Part shown: positions 8,701 to 18,854 of the stretch, piece after piece | How the letters are laid out: the number at the start of each line of letters is the position of its first letter | Numbering within the stretch: position 1 is the stretch's first letter | Assembly: GCA_003427395.1 (NCBI GenBank) | Contig: BFEA01000148.1 | Location: forward strand, 2,012,518-2,047,039 | Length of the DNA: 34,522 bases | Direction: 5' to 3' | DNA from: Chara braunii | Lineage: Eukaryota > Streptophyta > Charophyceae > Charales > Characeae | Notes under the pieces: model-generated | Seen by the model: only the letters and a program-made list of their open reading frames with translations | Told to the model about the DNA's origin: nothing | Database searches by the model: none | Made by a program: the position numbers and the translations under genes

Positions 8701-9260
8701 AGGGAGACGAGGAACAGGAAGGGAGGGGTTGAGACAGCCAGCTGCCACTCTTCGCACCCGCATTAAAGAGACACTATCCTCTCATATCTCTGAATTGCAT
8801 GGCCGTGTCCTTGTGTAACGATAGATCACCAGAGTTGGCGGCAACGGCAATACGCTGACGTCATTGGTTTTCTGGTGCAGAAGCCCGTCGTTCGAGATCT
8901 TGCACTCCAGTGCTACATTCCTGCTGCTTCCTTGCTGAAGGGGGGGGGGGTGCTGTTCTTGCTTTTGCCTGCTAAAATGTTTCGGTCGCTGCGCCTTCCG
9001 CAGCAAACCGCGAAAGCAGTTTTTTTTTTTTTTTTAACGGATGCGAAAACAGTTTTGAGTAGGAGTGCTAGTAGTAGTCGGCGTCGCAGAAAGTAATAAT
9101 AATAGTACAGTGCTAGTCTGCTAGAGGTATGTATGGAATCACATTGCCTGCAGCTGGAATATGCACAGTTCTGAGTTCGCGAACGATGTGTTCGTTCCAA
9201 CTTTTATGCCCGTGGATTTTTCAGGAGGGGGGTGGGCCAACCGGAGCCCTGGACTTTTCA
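8701..9260. other. Intergenic, no gene seen
   Basis: It contains a G10 run near 8941, a T18 run at about 9020-9036 and short AGTAGTAGT/AATAATAATA repeats. No domain is recognised on either strand. Confidence 0.45.
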
Positions 9261-9297
9261 AGGGGTGGGGGGTGGGGGGTGGGGGTGGGGGAGGGGG
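9261..9297 (+). repeat. G-rich tract, strong G-quadruplex motif
   Basis: Six runs of four to six G are separated by single T or A bases. This greatly exceeds the minimal quadruplex pattern and could form several alternative very stable structures with one-base loops. Confidence 0.8.
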
Positions 9298-9571
9298 TCT
9301 GTGCATGCTCTCGCTGTTGCAAAAAATGTTGCAAACAAGGCTGTGAGCGATTCCTTAGTTCCAATTCCATCCTCACGCATTCAGAAAGAATGTAATGCAA
9401 GCTTTACTTTGACATTTGGGTTTCTAGGGTATGATGATGTGGTTACGGTCTGTTTGAGACCAAGTTTCTTTTCTTTTTTTTCTTTCGTGTTTGTGCATTT
9501 TCGGTTTTGTGACGACTTCTCATTGAAAGTAATCCTAGGCTGGTTTATTCGCGGGTAATAAAGGCCAGTCG

Positions 9572-9610
9572 AATGAAACTTTCAAATGAAACTTTCAAAT
9601 GAAACTTTCA
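9572..9610 (+). repeat. Three perfect copies of AATGAAACTTTCA
   Basis: The 13-mer repeats head to tail three times without change. A (GATT)n run follows at about 9631-9650. Confidence 0.85.
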
Positions 9611-9650
9611 TCTGCAATTTGACGGTTTGATGGATTGATTGATTGATTGA

Positions 9651-10448
9651 TGTTTGTTCGAAAGCTCTGCTGATTACTTCGTTGATCCTTTTCGTGACAT
9701 TGCCGCGTTATGTATCTTCTCCTCCTAAAAGCAAGCTCTGCTTTTGGACAACAAAACTACCATAGTAATGACCTCACAGAAGCCGCTCGTTGATCTTTGA
9801 TACATCATTCTGGATTGGATTCATATGCATGCATGCCAGCATAGTCATCGTCTACCAGGAGGGCATCTCATCTCTCAATGCACTGGCTGCATGACTCTTT
9901 TTGCCTCGTTCGCCAAATGCCTCCGGAAAGGCGGGAGCCTGGAGGCAACTCACTCCACGAAAGCATCGGGCTTTCTCAAGACCAACAGCAGCGGGTTATC
10001 GTCGAGTTCTTTATCCGTTGATCGAAGTCGAAAGTCGAAGTTAAGTTGGTGGCATCCTTGTCCTTGCTTCGAAGTGAAGTTGGCGGCAGCCATAGACACA
10101 GTGTCGTTGCGGCGCTGCCAGGGCGCAGGCAACCCTCTCTGCGCCAGCCAGTTAAGTTGGCGCCAGCCAAGATCCAATCGCTATACGTAACAAGAGAGAT
10201 CGCAGACTTGACCAAAGGAGCAAAGAGAAGTAACCAGAGAGATCGCAGAAACTGGAGAGTGAGTCTCCAATCGCTATAGGTATGCTGACGATGAAGAAAG
10301 GAGCAAGGCTTGTGCTTCCCACGCTAATGACCTTCAGTCTCAGTTCTGTGCATGGCGATGCTTTGCTCCATCCTTGCGGCCGAGTTCATCTGCTGAGTTC
10401 ATCTGCCCATAGCACGGTCGATGCGTATGCTGATACTGAGCCTCTGGT
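9651..10448. other. Unassigned sequence with short direct repeats
   Basis: CCAATCGCTATA and AGAGAGATCGCAGA each occur twice between 10170 and 10280, and AAGTTGGYGGCA-type motifs recur near 10040-10160. Open frames exist but have no recognisable domain or codon pattern, so I call no gene. Confidence 0.4.
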
Positions 10449-10610
10449 GCTTTTCTACGTAATGCGCATGGTCAATCGGATGGGCAGCAATGGGGCACTT
10501 GGTGGACCGTGTCTGTTGCTTTTCCACTTAATGTGGCCTGGCCCGGTCTATTGGCTGGGCAGCAAAGGGGCACTGGGTGGACGGCGTCTGCTGCTTTTCT
10601 ACGTAATGCT
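10449..10610 (+). repeat. 69-75-bp tandem repeat, about 2.3 copies
   Basis: GCTTTTCTACGTAATG or a close variant starts at 10449, 10518 and 10593. Between them GGGCAGCAATGGGGCACT and GGGCAGCAAAGGGGCACT recur, followed by GGTGGAC. The unit is a multiple of three in places, so a 128-codon open frame covers it (10282-10668), but it shows no known domain. Confidence 0.65.
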
Positions 10611-11160
10611 TCACATTTGGCCTTTATGGTGCCACCGGGGAGCCGTTCTTGGGCGACTCTATTTGTGACCAGAAGGTGGGGTTGCTCTCTGCTGGTCTGG
10701 TTTTGAACCGCCTGGCCTAGTGCGCGGCCTGAGGCAACTGGAGAACCTGCTGTTCTGAGCCTCTCCGGAAAATTTAGGAGGCCGGGCGTCGCAGATAAAC
10801 GGAATCTGCAGTGGGTGGCCTCCGAAAGGGGCCCGCGACCGATAGCTGGCATGTACTGGTTTGCTTTAAGCTTCAAGGTGAACTGGGTTATTAGACAATG
10901 ACATGTCGACACACGACTCGACAGAAAGATGTAGACATTGAGACGAAGTGTCAGGACCTCAACGTTGCAGCAGCCACTCGACGCTCGGTGTGGAAGATTG
11001 CGGAGGTTTGGACTAGGGATTTGTTTGATTGTATGTATATATGTCTGTCGAAAGATGGATGGACAGCCAACTCGTTGAATGTTATGTTAATTTCTAAGAG
11101 GATTTGCTTTCTTCATCTGATTTGTGACCTGTTTTATATAATATTTGCTCGCTTGCTCGC
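10611..11160. other. Unassigned sequence, possible degraded coding remnant
   Basis: A frame opening at ATG 10898 reads plausible complex protein for about 60 residues before running into low-complexity pyrimidine tract. It matches nothing I recognise. No splice-consistent gene model is evident. Confidence 0.3.
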
Positions 11161-11655
11161 TTTCTCCTCTTCTCCTTCTTTTTCTTCGTGCTCCCCCTCC
11201 TCCTTTCCCTCCTCTAGTTTGTCTTCTTCTTCTTCTTCTTCTTATCCTTATTCTTATTCCTTGTCTTCTTTGCCCTCTTTTTCTTCCTCTTCTTTGTCCT
11301 CTTCTTCCTTTTGTTCCTACTCTGCCTTTGTTCCGTCCTTTCCTTCTTTTTCTTCCTCCTTTGTTTTTATTTTTTTTCCTTCTCTTCTTCTTCTTCTTCT
11401 TCTTCTTCTTCTTCTTCTTCTTCCTTGTCCTCCTCTTCTTCTTCCTCCTCCTTCTCCTCCTCCTTGTCTTCATCTTCGTCTTCGTCTTCGTCTTCGTCTT
11501 CGTCTTCGTCTTCGTCTGCTGCTCCTTCTCCTCCTCGTCCTTCTTCTTCTTTCTCCTTTTCTACGTCTTCCTTTCCTTATTTCAACTTCTTTCTTCTCAT
11601 TTCCTTTCTCTCTTTTTTCTTTTTTCTTCTTGTTTGTCTTTTTTTTCTTTCTCTA
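11161..11655 (+). repeat. 495-bp homopyrimidine tract with (CTT)n and (TTCGTC)n
   Basis: Almost unbroken C/T sequence contains pure CTT runs (about 11384-11422) and a TTCGTC hexamer array (about 11474-11516). The long Leu/Phe/Ser-rich or Lys/Arg-rich frames here are artefacts of the repeat. Mirror-symmetric pyrimidine tracts can form triplex (H-DNA). Confidence 0.85.
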
Positions 11656-12111
11656 TGTTGGGCAGTTGCCCGAACGGGCAATGGTCTGGGTGGGCAGGGC
11701 GGGACTCGACCGGCAAAACCGGGCGGGTCAGAAAAAGAGGCAAGGATCCCTGCCTCCAAAAGAAAACTAACTTCAGACCAGGACTGTGCTTGGCCTGAGC
11801 AGTCGGAATCCGGCCTTCGGTGATGGGTCATCCAGCGGGGGGTAGGAGGGGTATAAACAGTGGCTAGAGGGGTTTAAGGTGATATATCTTAAGTTCTGAA
11901 TTCATGTTTTTCCTCTTTTATGTTTATCTGAGCGGACCCTCAGTCAAAAGTTGTTTGCATTGCAATTTTACACGTCTTTTTTTTTCCAGATTTCTTTGAT
12001 TTAAAAAACAATTATGCATGACCTGGAGCCTGCCCGGCCGGGCCAGCCGGCGTGGGTACCCAGGTGACCTTCCCCCGGCCAAGCCGTTTGAGGACCAGCC
12101 TCGCTCTGGTT
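11656..12111. other. Unassigned GC-rich segments between pyrimidine tracts
   Basis: 11660-11830 and 12015-12110 are GC-rich, with short palindromes such as CCCGGCCGGGCC, and are flanked by pyrimidine tracts. No coding potential is recognised. Confidence 0.4.
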
Positions 12112-12300
12112 TCTTTCTTTCTTTCTTCGTCTTTGGCTTCCCCTCCATCTTTCTTCCTTTTTTTCGTCCTTTCTCTTTCTTCATATTCTTTTTCTTTGTC
12201 TTCTTCTGCTGCTTCTTTTTGGTCTACTTCATCTTTCTCCCTTTCTTTCGTATTGTCCTTCACTTCTTCTTCTCGTCTTTTGATTCGTCCCGCATCGCCA
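12112..12300 (+). repeat. Pyrimidine-rich tract
   Basis: C/T-rich sequence with TTTC and CTT units and few purines. It precedes the dispersed repeat at 12323-12428 and may be part of the same composite repeat. Confidence 0.65.
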
Positions 12301-12322
12301 CTTTTGTGTACCATAAATGGCT

Positions 12323-12334
12323 CACTTGTAGCTA

Positions 12335-12365
<31 letters not shown>

Positions 12366-12428
12366 CGAAAAAGGCTCCATCTATTGGTGGGGAGAAGCAC
12401 CTGCTGGAAACCGGGTCCAGCGTCCCAT
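12323..12428 (+). repeat. Dispersed homopolymer-GGGTCCAGCGTCC repeat, plus-strand copy
   Basis: The order is CACTTGTAGCTACC, T29, CGAAAAA, GGCTCCATCTATTGGTGGGG, then GGAAACCGGGTCCAGCGTCC. A second copy of only the last block is at 12464-12486. A reverse-strand relative is at 33583-33680. Weaker versions are at 2728-2926 and in the array 14868-15970. The non-homopolymer part vaguely resembles a tRNA A-box-to-T-arm region; that ancestry is a guess. Confidence 0.6.
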
Positions 12429-12487
12429 AGATACAACCATATCCTCACAAATTGGCACAAACTGGGAACCGGGTCCAGCGTCCCATG

Positions 12488-14310
12488 ACGAGTACGCTCA
12501 GAAAACTTCAACAGAAAATTCATGAAAATGAGACAAGGAAGTTGAAGGAACTACTAGAAAAATCTAATTGGCCTGAGGATTGAATTTTGGAAATTGAGAT
12601 ACTGGGGCCATAACCCGGCTTTGGCTCGAAAAAATTAGAAATTAGAGCTACTTCAGACATGTCTAGGACAATCTTTATGATTAAGCGAAATTCAGAAACG
12701 ACTCAGAACCCCCCCCATCAATCCACTATACCTCACTCCGGCAAGACTGACTGCAGCGGAGCCACCATCTCTGCTGCTGCTATGCCATACTCCCATCCTA
12801 CCAGCTAGCCCCCTCACTGGTAGAACGCGTGGTAACCCACCATCCTCTCCCACTCACCTTATCTTCTTTTTTAAATACCTAAGAACTCTAACTGTCGTTC
12901 CAGAAGCATGAGAATAGGCCACAGAGGTCCTACGATTATTTCAAAAACCTTGAAATCCCACCCAAACCCTTCCAACGTTCTCCAAAGCTGTCGTACTCCC
13001 TGCCGATCTCTTCTAGGTCTCACACCCCCACTTTCTGCTGGGTTACAGGGCAGCGCGACTCACCCCAGCTCCGACCAGCGTCGTCCCGGCAGCAACCCTT
13101 GGTTGTCCCGTGGGAAGCCCACCCCAAGACATCCCCAGATGTCTCTAGCAGACCTCAAGCTCCTGCATCGCAGGTTACAGGGCAACACCCCAGCACCGGT
13201 CAGCGTCGTTCTGGCATCGAACAACCGCAGATCAGGGAGTATAACAGCATTGAAGCCACCTAAGACGAGTTAGTAGGGATCCCAGAGTCCTAAAGAACAT
13301 TCCTAGGATCACTAAGCACCCAACTCTTTTTGGGACATTTGAAAAACTTCAGAAAAATATAAGGGCGGGGGGGGCAAGACTAAATCTACCTACTATCCTA
13401 GATTCCACCTTCCAACAGATGGGCCCTCGGTCCAGGCTTTCAGTCCTCGTACCAGAACTCACTTGATCTCATACCCCCTTCTGCTAGGGTAACAGGGCAC
13501 CGCAACCCTCCCTAGTACCGATCAACCTAGCTCTGACGGACAGGAAGTGTCTTCCTCCCTCGACAATTCCCTTAGCGGTGAGCCCCTAAACAGGTTACAG
13601 GGTCAAAACCCCGGCGCCAACTACGTCGGACAATCTGGTTATGCCTTTCACCCTCGGCATAACTTCCCAGGCCTCAAGCTCCCCCTGGGTTACAGAGCAG
13701 AGGCTCCAGCACCAGCCTGTGTCGTCTCAGCATCGTCCTTCTAACCTACTTACCCTAACAAACAACCCTTTCTGTTGAGAATCCCCTTGCTACCTTCCTT
13801 CTTTTAAATTTAGCTTCCCCCCCGTTCAGCTTACTGTGTAGCCATTGAAGACACTCCCCTCAAAAAACAAAATCCTAACACACTGCTATAAGCAGCCACC
13901 CTCTTGCCTTCTCTCCCCACCTGCCCGTACTGATCCGACCCTAAATCAGTCCGGCTAAGAGACAACAATCCCCCAATACCGCCTCACCCGTCCAAGAATA
14001 ACACCTCCCACCTTGTGAAACCCTTCCGGGGGGAGGTTCCAACCCTCAAGGGAGACCCCACAGATATACACAGCAAGCCACAATTACACCCCTCAAGACC
14101 AGGAAGCTGAGATTAGACGCACGGTGTTATGATTAGCAACCATAGGGTTTTTAAAAAATACTGCAATAGCCTACTTTTAGGCATCGAAGATTAGAATGAG
14201 GTTGTATCAGAAATCAAGAAAAAAATCAAGACCATACGATCAATGATAAGGAAAACTACCGAGTGACAAAATTTACGAGAAATTATACGAAGTTTAGGTT
14301 TAGACATCCA
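12488..14310 (+). other. C-rich degenerate repeat region, possible decayed element ORF
   Basis: GGTTACAGGG-type motifs occur near 13041, 13173, 13487, 13593 and 13688, most followed by a CACCCCAGCACCGGTCAGCG-like block. Larger blocks repeat 450-520 bp apart: CTCAYACCCCC...TTCTGCT at about 13020 and 13469, and CCTCAAGCTCC at about 13152 and 13672. One frame reads VTGQHPSTGQRRSGIEQPQ, a Pro/Gln-rich style. A short frame at 12484-12582 encodes a charged, helix-prone 32-residue peptide. I suspect an old transposable-element ORF but recognise no domain. Confidence 0.35.
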
Positions 14311-14311
14311 T

Positions 14312-14502
14312 AGAGGATTTTCGAATCAGATTCCCAAACCACAGTTTGAGAAACGTTTAGCAAAGATGTATGGCATGAAAAAGTTTAAGAAAATATTTTC
14401 AAGAAANAGAGGATTTTCGAATCAGATTCCCAAACCACAGTTTGAGAAACGTTTAGCAAAGATGTATGGCATGAAAAAGTTTAAGAAAATATTTTCAAGA
14501 AA
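14312..14502 (+). repeat. 95-bp exact duplication across a single N
   Basis: 14312-14406 and 14408-14502 are identical and separated only by N at 14407. This is what an unmerged contig overlap looks like, so the true sequence probably has one copy. The segment reads as a basic peptide (RLAKMYGMKKFKKIFSRK) with no known domain. Confidence 0.85.
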
Positions 14503-14616
14503 ACTACGCAGGCAGAGAAGCAAAGGCAACCAATATGCCGAGAATCTCATGAAGACCCGCCCCCTTTCAAAGGCAGACTTCCCTTCATCCAGCGTTCTGG
14601 CCTGCAGCATCACTAG

Positions 14617-14867
14617 GTGAAGCGTGAAGTTGGAGATGGCACCACCTGTGCTTTCAAAAGGCAGGCCACACCAAGTCGCGCCACATCATCTCTACCGTCT
14701 CGCTGTCAAGTCTCGGCCCACAGCCCCCACCCGCCCACCGCGTCGCCAGACTCTCCGTTAGCTTTTGCGTCGCGTCGCTTCCGCTCCGACGGTGCTCCAG
14801 TGGGGGCGTTAACTCTCCGGGTCGCGCTACCCCCCGCTTGGAAGTCCGTTTCACACATGATCGAGTC
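14617..14867. other. GC-rich segment before the pyrimidine array, no gene
   Basis: The GC-rich sequence is rich in CGTCGC and CTCCG. Open frames on both strands are short and lack domain signs. It ends in CACTTGTAGCTACCTT, the same boundary motif seen at 12323. Confidence 0.4.
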
Positions 14868-15970
14868 TCCACTTGTAGCTACCTTAATTCTTCTTTCTTT
14901 CTTTTTCCTTTATTTTTCTCTTGTTATTTCTCGTTTTTCTTCTTCTACTCCTTCCTTTCTTTCTTTATTGCTCTTCTTCGTCCACCTTTTCTCCCTCAAC
15001 TTGTTCTTCCTTCTTCCTTCCTTTTTCATTTCTTTCCTTGTTTAATTCTTTGTTTTTTTAACTTTTTTCTTTTCTTTTCCTTTTGTTACTTTCTTTCCTT
15101 TTTTTGTTTCTTTCTTCTTTCCTTCCCTCCTTCCCCTTCCCTCCTTCCTTCCTTCCTTCCTTCCTTCCTTCCTTCCTTTCAACCACAACTGAAAGGCTTC
15201 GTCTTCTGTTTTCTTCGTCCTTTCTTCTTCCTTTCTTTGTTTCTTTCTTTTTTCCTTACCTTTTTTCCTTCCCTTCTTCCTTCCTTCCTTCCTTTCTTTC
15301 TTTCTTTTTGACCGCCACTACCTTTCGGTGTTGGGAAAAGTGGGAATATAACCTATACCACATGCTTTGGAGACCGAGCCCAGTGACGTCTTTCTTTCTT
15401 TCTTTTAACCGCAACTGAAAGGCTTCTTCCTTCCTTTCCTTCTTCCTTTCTTCTTCATTTATTTCCTTGTTTATTTTTCTTTCCTTTCTTGCTTTCTTTC
15501 CTTTCTTTGTTTCTTTTTTCTTTCCTTTCATTCTTCCTTTCCCTCCTTCCTTCCTTCCTTTCTTTCTTTCTTTCTTTTTTTCTTTTTAATTTCCACTTCC
15601 TTTCGGTGTTAGGGAAAGCGGGAATATAACCTGCACCACATTCTTTGGGGACTGGGTCCAACGGCGTGTTTCTTTTTTTTTTGTAACCGCAATTGAAAGG
15701 CTTCTTCTTTTTTTTCCTTCTTCCTTTCTTTTTCATTTCCTTCCTTGTTTATTTCTTTGCTTTTTTTTCGTCCCTTTCTAACTTTCTTTACTTTGTTCTT
15801 TCTTCTTGGTTCTTTGTTCTTTCATTATTTCCTTCCCTTTTTGCTTCCTTCCTTGTTTCCTTCCTTCCTGCCTTTCTCTCTTTCTATTAAACCGTCACTA
15901 CCTTTCAGTGTTGGAAAATGCGGGAATACAACCTATACCGCATTTTTTGTGGACCGGGGCCAACGGAGGA
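14868..15970 (+). repeat. Higher-order pyrimidine-tract array, period about 290 bp
   Basis: A block reading CTACCTTTCGGTGTTGGGAA then GGGAATATAACC and GACTGGGTCCAACGG-like sequence recurs at about 15308, 15593 and 15889 (spacings 285 and 296). Each of the first two is followed by AACCGCAACTGAAAGGCTTC (15408, 15683; also 15180), then 130-200 bp of TTTC/TTCC-rich tract. The array begins at the CTTGTAGCTACCTT boundary motif. Confidence 0.7.
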
Positions 15971-16305
15971 TGCTATTGATAAATTGAATTGGCAGCCTTT
16001 GTTTCATTTCGACCTTTGAAACGAGCGGGGACCCTCCCCGCACCCGATGTGCGTGAACGGTAGTAGTGTTTTAAAGTTCAACTCCTCTAAGAAGCAAGAC
16101 GTTACCGGCTAGGCTTAAAGAAGCAAGGTGCTGAATTGAGCAAACAAAAATGAAAACAAAGCACACACCCCTATCTCATCGGTAACTCCTTCCACCCTAA
16201 ACCCAACAATCGAAAGTTGGTCATACGCGGCAATCAAAAGTACAAAAAACTTGAAAAACTGTACAGGTCAGCCATTCCAGCAGACGAAAAACAAAATATG
16301 GCAAA
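15971..16305. other. Unassigned single-copy-looking sequence
   Basis: No open frame of interest, repeat or RNA gene is seen. Confidence 0.4.
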
Positions 16306-16308
16306 TTA

Positions 16309-16766
16309 GGGGCTCGTTCGACACACCTCGGGCGCATAAAGTCCCTGAGGAATTGTTTGTTCCACCTATCCTCGGGGATGCAGTCGGAAAAAGAAAAGTG
16401 AAACACTCCGAAGAAAATTCCTTGGGCTCCGAGGATTCCCCAACTATTTCTTCCTTTTGTCCAAGGGACCTCGTGAGGTCCGTTGGGCAAAAGGAATCCG
16501 CGTTTTACTGAGAGGAGCGGGCACATGGGTAGAGAGACGTTACAACCGAGAATCTAGATCGTGGCGGCACCCTATTGGTTGAAGGCCTTAAACACATTTG
16601 ATTTTTCTTTTTTCTTTTCTGTTTTCTTGTCTGACATCGTTCGAAGGAAATGTCCTCGGGCGACGTTCCCGAGGACAGGTGGAACGATGGCGGGAATTTC
16701 CTTGAAAACCCCCAAGGAAACTTCCTTCGACCCCGAGGACGCCCCAAGGAGTGTCGAATGAGCCCC
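16309..16766. mobile_element. 458-bp MITE with GGGGCTCGTTCGACAC termini
   Basis: The left end GGGGCTCGTTCGACACACCT, followed by CGGGCG, pairs with the right end CGCCCCAAGGAGTGTCGAAT, followed by GAGCCCC. It is flanked by TTA (16306-16308) and TTG (16767-16769), a near match to a 3-bp TTA duplication. Inside is a GGACCTC/GAGGTCC hairpin (about 16468-16483). There is no transposase. Confidence 0.7.
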
Positions 16767-17389
16767 TTGTTCTTTTTAGAGGCTAGGGCATCAATGGCCC
16801 GGGCTGACAACTGAATTAACAACTCTAGTTTTTATCGGAAAACACGGTATGAAAATCAATCCAGGAAGTCTGGTTTTTATTGGAGAGCACGGCATGTAGT
16901 ATGCAAGGCAACAGCACGACATGGAATCAACCCAACAAATTTAACGTCTGCCCCCAATACGGTTTCTTTCCTTTTTCTCAATTCTTTTAGTTTTATCTTT
17001 TTTATTATACTTTTGTTCATTTTTTTCTTTCTTTCTTGTTTTTTTTAATCCTGATGCAACTTGGACTTCCTTTCTTTCGTTCTTCTCTCCTTCCTGCCTA
17101 TTTTTCTAAAATTTAATTTCGCTGTTCATTACATTGTCGCCGCGAGTACCGTTACAAGGATATCCGCCTTGTTTTTTGCAAGTGACAGGAATGGGTATTC
17201 ACTCCAAAATTTTGGTACACCACACGAGCCGCAACTAGTTTTTTTTTGTGACCGACTGTGTGTTCAGAGGAAAAATAGGGAGTGCTTGGGCACACAGTTT
17301 TATGGCACACGTGACTTTTCTTGTTAATGGCACGGAGCGCGCACACTTTTTTTTTTTTTTATTAAATCAGGATTTTGGTTGATATGTTC
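16767..17389. other. Unassigned, T-rich tracts
   Basis: It contains pyrimidine-rich sequence (about 16965-17100) and a short repeated phrase 'GTTTTTATYGGARARCACGGYATG' at about 16829 and 16872. No gene is recognised. Confidence 0.4.
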
Positions 17390-17585
17390 GAGCCTGTTTC
17401 GGTAAATCGTAGGCAGAAAGGGGGGAGAAGAGGATAACAAACGAGGGGTTGTGACAAAGGGGTTCGCCGCATCGGATACGTTCGCGCGAGCCTGTTTCGG
17501 TAAATTGTAGGCAGAAAGGGGGGAGAAGAGGACAACAAACGAGGGGTTGTGACAAAGGGGTTCGTCGCAGCGGATGCGTTCGCGC
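17390..17585 (+). repeat. 98-bp tandem duplication
   Basis: 17390-17487 and 17488-17585 are nearly identical, with a few substitutions. They include GAGCCTGTTTCGGTAAAT, GGCAGAAAGGGGGGAGAAGA and GTTGTGACAAAGGGGTTCG. Confidence 0.85.
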
Positions 17586-17599
17586 GTAGACGACATTTG

Positions 17600-18030
17600 C
17601 CATGACCTGCGTTAAGTTTGATTGTCGATGCCGCAATTCATTAAAGGTGGCTATTCTGATTTTTGTGTGAAGGGACTTTGGAATTGTATAACATTGGAAT
17701 TGTATAACACACGGTGTAACAGGGCATTTTGTTGTGTTTGCCGGCTAGTAGGAGTTCTTTCACAGTCTCAGCGAGATCGTGCGCAAACGAAGATTAGTAT
17801 AGATAGAGTTTGAGCTTTTCGCTGCTGGAAGGGTAAAGGCGCAGTTTTGACACGCAAAATGCTGCGTATGGTGGCTGTGAGTACAATCAGGCCTTTTTGC
17901 CGGCAAACGCAGATGATAAGGGGTCGCAGCGTCGATCGGTAGGTCCATGTGTGACCTTGGGGCGTTTGGTAAGCCCACGCGCCGCGCAACACCCGTTTAA
18001 ATGGAATTGCGTGACTGCTAATATCAGCCT
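17600..18030. other. Unassigned sequence
   Basis: A short direct duplication of GGAATTGTATAACA occurs near 17680-17710. No gene model is supported on either strand. Confidence 0.4.
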
Positions 18031-18032
18031 TA

Positions 18033-18100
18033 GGCTTGGCGCTATTGGTTAAGGTGTCAGACTTTCAGACAGCGGGTGATAGGGTTCGAGGGCAGCGGAC
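18033..18100 (+). repeat. tRNA-like pol III promoter segment (possible SINE head)
   Basis: TTGGCGCTATTGG (18036-18048) resembles an A box, continuing TTAAGGTGTCAGACTTTCAG in the manner of a Leu/Ser-type tRNA D and anticodon arm. GGGTTCGAGGG (18082-18092) resembles a B box. The 33-bp spacing is right for pol III. The T and acceptor stems do not pair, so this is a tRNA-derived repeat or pseudogene and not a working tRNA. Confidence 0.45.
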
Positions 18101-18853
18101 AACAAAACAACGATGGAGTAGCTGAAGGAAACTGAGGGCCGTCGGGACCATCCCTCTCGGTTTTGTTTATTTGTTCCGGCTGCGGGCGCGATTGGCAGGA
18201 CCAAGGGAATGCCAACGATTTTTCCCTCCTTGTAAGTACCGTTCTCCCTTTATTTTGTTCTTATTTTATTTATGTAGTTAATTCCTAGTGCCGTTTTGGG
18301 ATATGGTATTGGTGATGGTGCCGAGACCGACTGCGGGACCCAAGAGCATAGCTGACTGGGTACACAAATGAGATGTTGAAATACACACCTGAGCTCAAGC
18401 TTCACTGGAAGCAGACGAGTGAAATACTACAATTTTGAATTGCCTTAGGTTGGTTAGTTCGATGATGATATCTCGAGGTCGTTGTCCCGACACTTTTGTC
18501 CTACGGGAAATTTGTTAAAATTGAAATGATTTCTTATAGTAAGCCATGTCACGGTGAGTGGATCCAACACTTGATTAGGGGCAGATCCATCCAGGGGAGA
18601 AACATCAGTAGGCAGGATTAGAGAGCATGGGAGTTGGTTAGTATCACCTACATATGCCCGGTGGTCCGACAACAAACGGGTAGATTGCATTCATTTTCCA
18701 ATGTCGTAGTCTTGCCAGACCATGTGCCGGGGTGATTCGCTAGGTGCTACAAGCGAAATAGGGACACGCGAGGAAGAGGAAAACGTGAAAGCAAGAGTGA
18801 AAAACGAGTTTCTCGCTCGTTCCTCCACATAATTGAGCGAGGAAAAATGCTAA
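18101..18853. other. Unassigned; includes second copy of a dispersed repeat
   Basis: 18446-18530 is related to 5766-5840 in the bZIP intron. The remainder could be the body of a SINE headed by 18033-18100, but its 3' end cannot be placed. No gene is seen. Confidence 0.35.
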
Positions 18854-18854
18854 C

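Noticed and set aside
10282-10668. 128-codon protein gene
   Set aside because: The frame is explained by a 69-75-bp tandem repeat; no domain or splice context supports it.
11087-11823. Long open frames (up to 290 codons) of Leu/Phe/Ser or Lys/Arg repeats
   Set aside because: They are translations of the homopyrimidine tract in all frames, with no domain and no codon bias.
14838-15890. Phe/Leu/Ser-rich frames resembling membrane proteins
   Set aside because: They come from TTTC/TTCC repeats in the array and occur in several frames at once.
18033-18100. Functional tRNA gene
   Set aside because: The T stem and acceptor stem do not pair, and the anticodon loop lacks the usual T at position 33.
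5766-18530. C/D-box snoRNA suggested by GATGATGAT in both copies of a dispersed repeat
   Set aside because: No D box (CTGA) lies at a suitable distance and no terminal stem is seen.
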